Assembly: GCA_001643675.2 (NCBI GenBank)
Contig: LSRY02000009.1
Span: 815,501-879,500, forward strand
Reading direction: 5' to 3'
Source: Monocercomonoides exilis
Taxonomy: Eukaryota > Preaxostyla > Oxymonadida > Polymastigidae
Length of the DNA: 64,000 nucleotides
A program made the position numbers and the translations under genes. The first letter of the stretch is position 1. Every line of letters starts with the position of its first letter. Below, one piece after another: positions 63,084-64,000 of this stretch. The notes below the pieces were generated by a model, which searched no databases, was not told where the DNA came from, and saw nothing but the letters and a program-made list of their open reading frames with translations.

Positions 63084-63731
63084 ATGAAGGCCAAAGACGA
63101 AGAAGAGGACGAAAGAGAAAGACGAGTTTTGCACATTTCAAGTTGACGCTTTCGACCAAGGCTTGCACAGGCACAACGGAAAGAAGGCGGAGAGAAGAGT
63201 GAAGGTGATGATGATGACGACGAATTGCAGCAGACATTCTGCTTGTTCGACAGCGCACTCTCATCTGCCAAGCTGCACACTCAAAGTCCCACAACCTCCT
63301 TGACAATTATCACATCTCCGTTTTCTCCCTTGCCGCACGCACAATTGTCTGCACCTTCTGTTCTTGTTGGAACTCTGCAGAACCCATTCATGCTGTAATC
63401 TCCCTCCGCCGACTCCTCTTCATTCACACAGAAGTCCCACTGCACATTCAACCCAAGCTCTTCTTCTTTATCGTCCATGCCTTCATTTTCCTCCTCTAAC
63501 AATTCGGTCATTGGGTTCTATCGCTCTCGAAGTGCTGCAGTCAATAAAAGTGCAAGGAATCTGCAAAAGTTAGGGAAACAGCAGATAGCAGACAGTCAGG
63601 AGAATTCATTTTCTGAATGCAAATGGAATAACTCAAAAACAACTGGAACATCATCATCTGTAATTGATAGAGTTTCGAGTGGTGGGGCGAATTACATGCA
63701 TAATCAAGTATCTGGAACAATATCATCGTAA
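63084..63731 (+). pseudogene. Ser-rich coding relic with two in-frame stops
   Basis: One frame from the ATG at 63084 to the TAA at 63729-63731 is readable for 216 codons apart from TGA at 63144 and TAA at 63396. It includes D-E-E-E-D-E-R-E-R-R, D-D-E-L-Q-Q-T-F-C-L-F-D-S, S-P-F-S-P-L-P-H-A-Q-L, M-P-S-F-S-S-S-N-N-S-V-I-G and S-V-I-D-R-V-S-S-G-G. The composition is even across both stops, as in a gene that lost function recently. The antisense frame 63511-63281 is a shadow. Family not recognised; no homologue elsewhere in the window. Confidence 0.5.
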
Positions 63732-64000
63732 TATCTAACCTTTTGCAATTGGATACTGTTTTTGGTATTTTTTTCTTATTTGATCAATAATGTGAAATAC
63801 GGAGAGAAAAATAAACAAACAAAGATAAAAAATTGAGAAATGATCGATTATATTTTGTAGATAACAGCAAGTCCATTTTGATTGCTATTATTCGTTGCAA
63901 ATTGAAGAATATGATTTATCATCGTTCATTTTTTAAAAATAAAACAGAATTTTTTGATCGAAATACATTTAAAACAAATCTTATCAATTAAATGGTTTTT
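63732..64000. other. AT-rich window end
   Basis: No feature seen. Confidence 0.5.

Noticed and set aside
60421-63731. Stop codon reassignment as an explanation for in-frame stops
   Set aside because: TAA, TAG and TGA each end long intact frames elsewhere in the window, and the relics also carry frameshifts.
1-64000. tRNA, rRNA, CRISPR and telomere repeats
   Set aside because: No cloverleaf with conserved T-loop, no rRNA core sequence, no regularly spaced direct repeats and no telomeric tandem array was noticed; short or divergent examples could be missed by eye.

Overview
The window looks like nuclear DNA from a protist with small spliceosomal introns. It is AT-rich, all three stop codons end long reading frames (standard code), and several genes have short GT-AG introns (31 to about 230 nt) whose phases can be checked from the reading frame. 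The helical three-exon family (four copies), the beta-helix surface proteins and the tandem ankyrin-like repeats resemble, from memory, the lineage-specific families of the oxymonad Monocercomonoides. That assignment is an inference; no database was searched.

Layout. 0-26 kb is a gene-bearing but duplication-rich segment. It holds a 725-residue 30-aa-repeat protein (917-3094), a broken beta-helix relic (4280-5076), four paralogues of one unknown helical family (5730-7219, 14311-15724, 19558-20990, and a frameshifted copy at 21408-22838), and two membrane-anchored surface proteins (9228-12302; 23767-25608). It also holds a cysteine-protease-like pseudogene and several other coding relics. 26-36 kb carries two highly charged, low-complexity proteins (about 318 and 1,596 aa) and a multi-exon membrane-protein gene or relic. 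36-57.5 kb has no intact gene that I can support. It is a transposon graveyard with relics of five different DDE-type transposases: Merlin/IS1595-like, pogo/DDE_1-like, Harbinger/IS5-like, an unclassified family with an E-x-HGK motif, and a Tc1/mariner DD34E element. Around them lie several palindromic or hairpin MITE-like elements and a dispersed repeat of about 270 bp (called R here). 57.5-64 kb has one well-supported six-exon multipass membrane protein (57538-60284), head-to-head with a coiled-coil pseudogene and another coding relic.

How it fits together. Surface or secreted beta-helix proteins and the unknown helical family dominate the live gene set, and both have dead copies beside them. 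This suggests ongoing duplication and decay, as in a subtelomeric or otherwise dynamic region. No operon-like arrangement, RNA gene or CRISPR array was recognised.

The most interesting observations are these. (1) A Tc1/mariner relic (50027-51826) has ends matching those of the about 240-bp hairpin elements, so an autonomous parent and its derived MITEs sit in one window. (2) R elements are nested in, and dimerised with, other repeats. (3) The helical family keeps intron positions and phases exactly, with one copy caught with a single-base frameshift. (4) Candidate ultra-short introns of 15-18 nt sit alongside a solid 31-nt intron.
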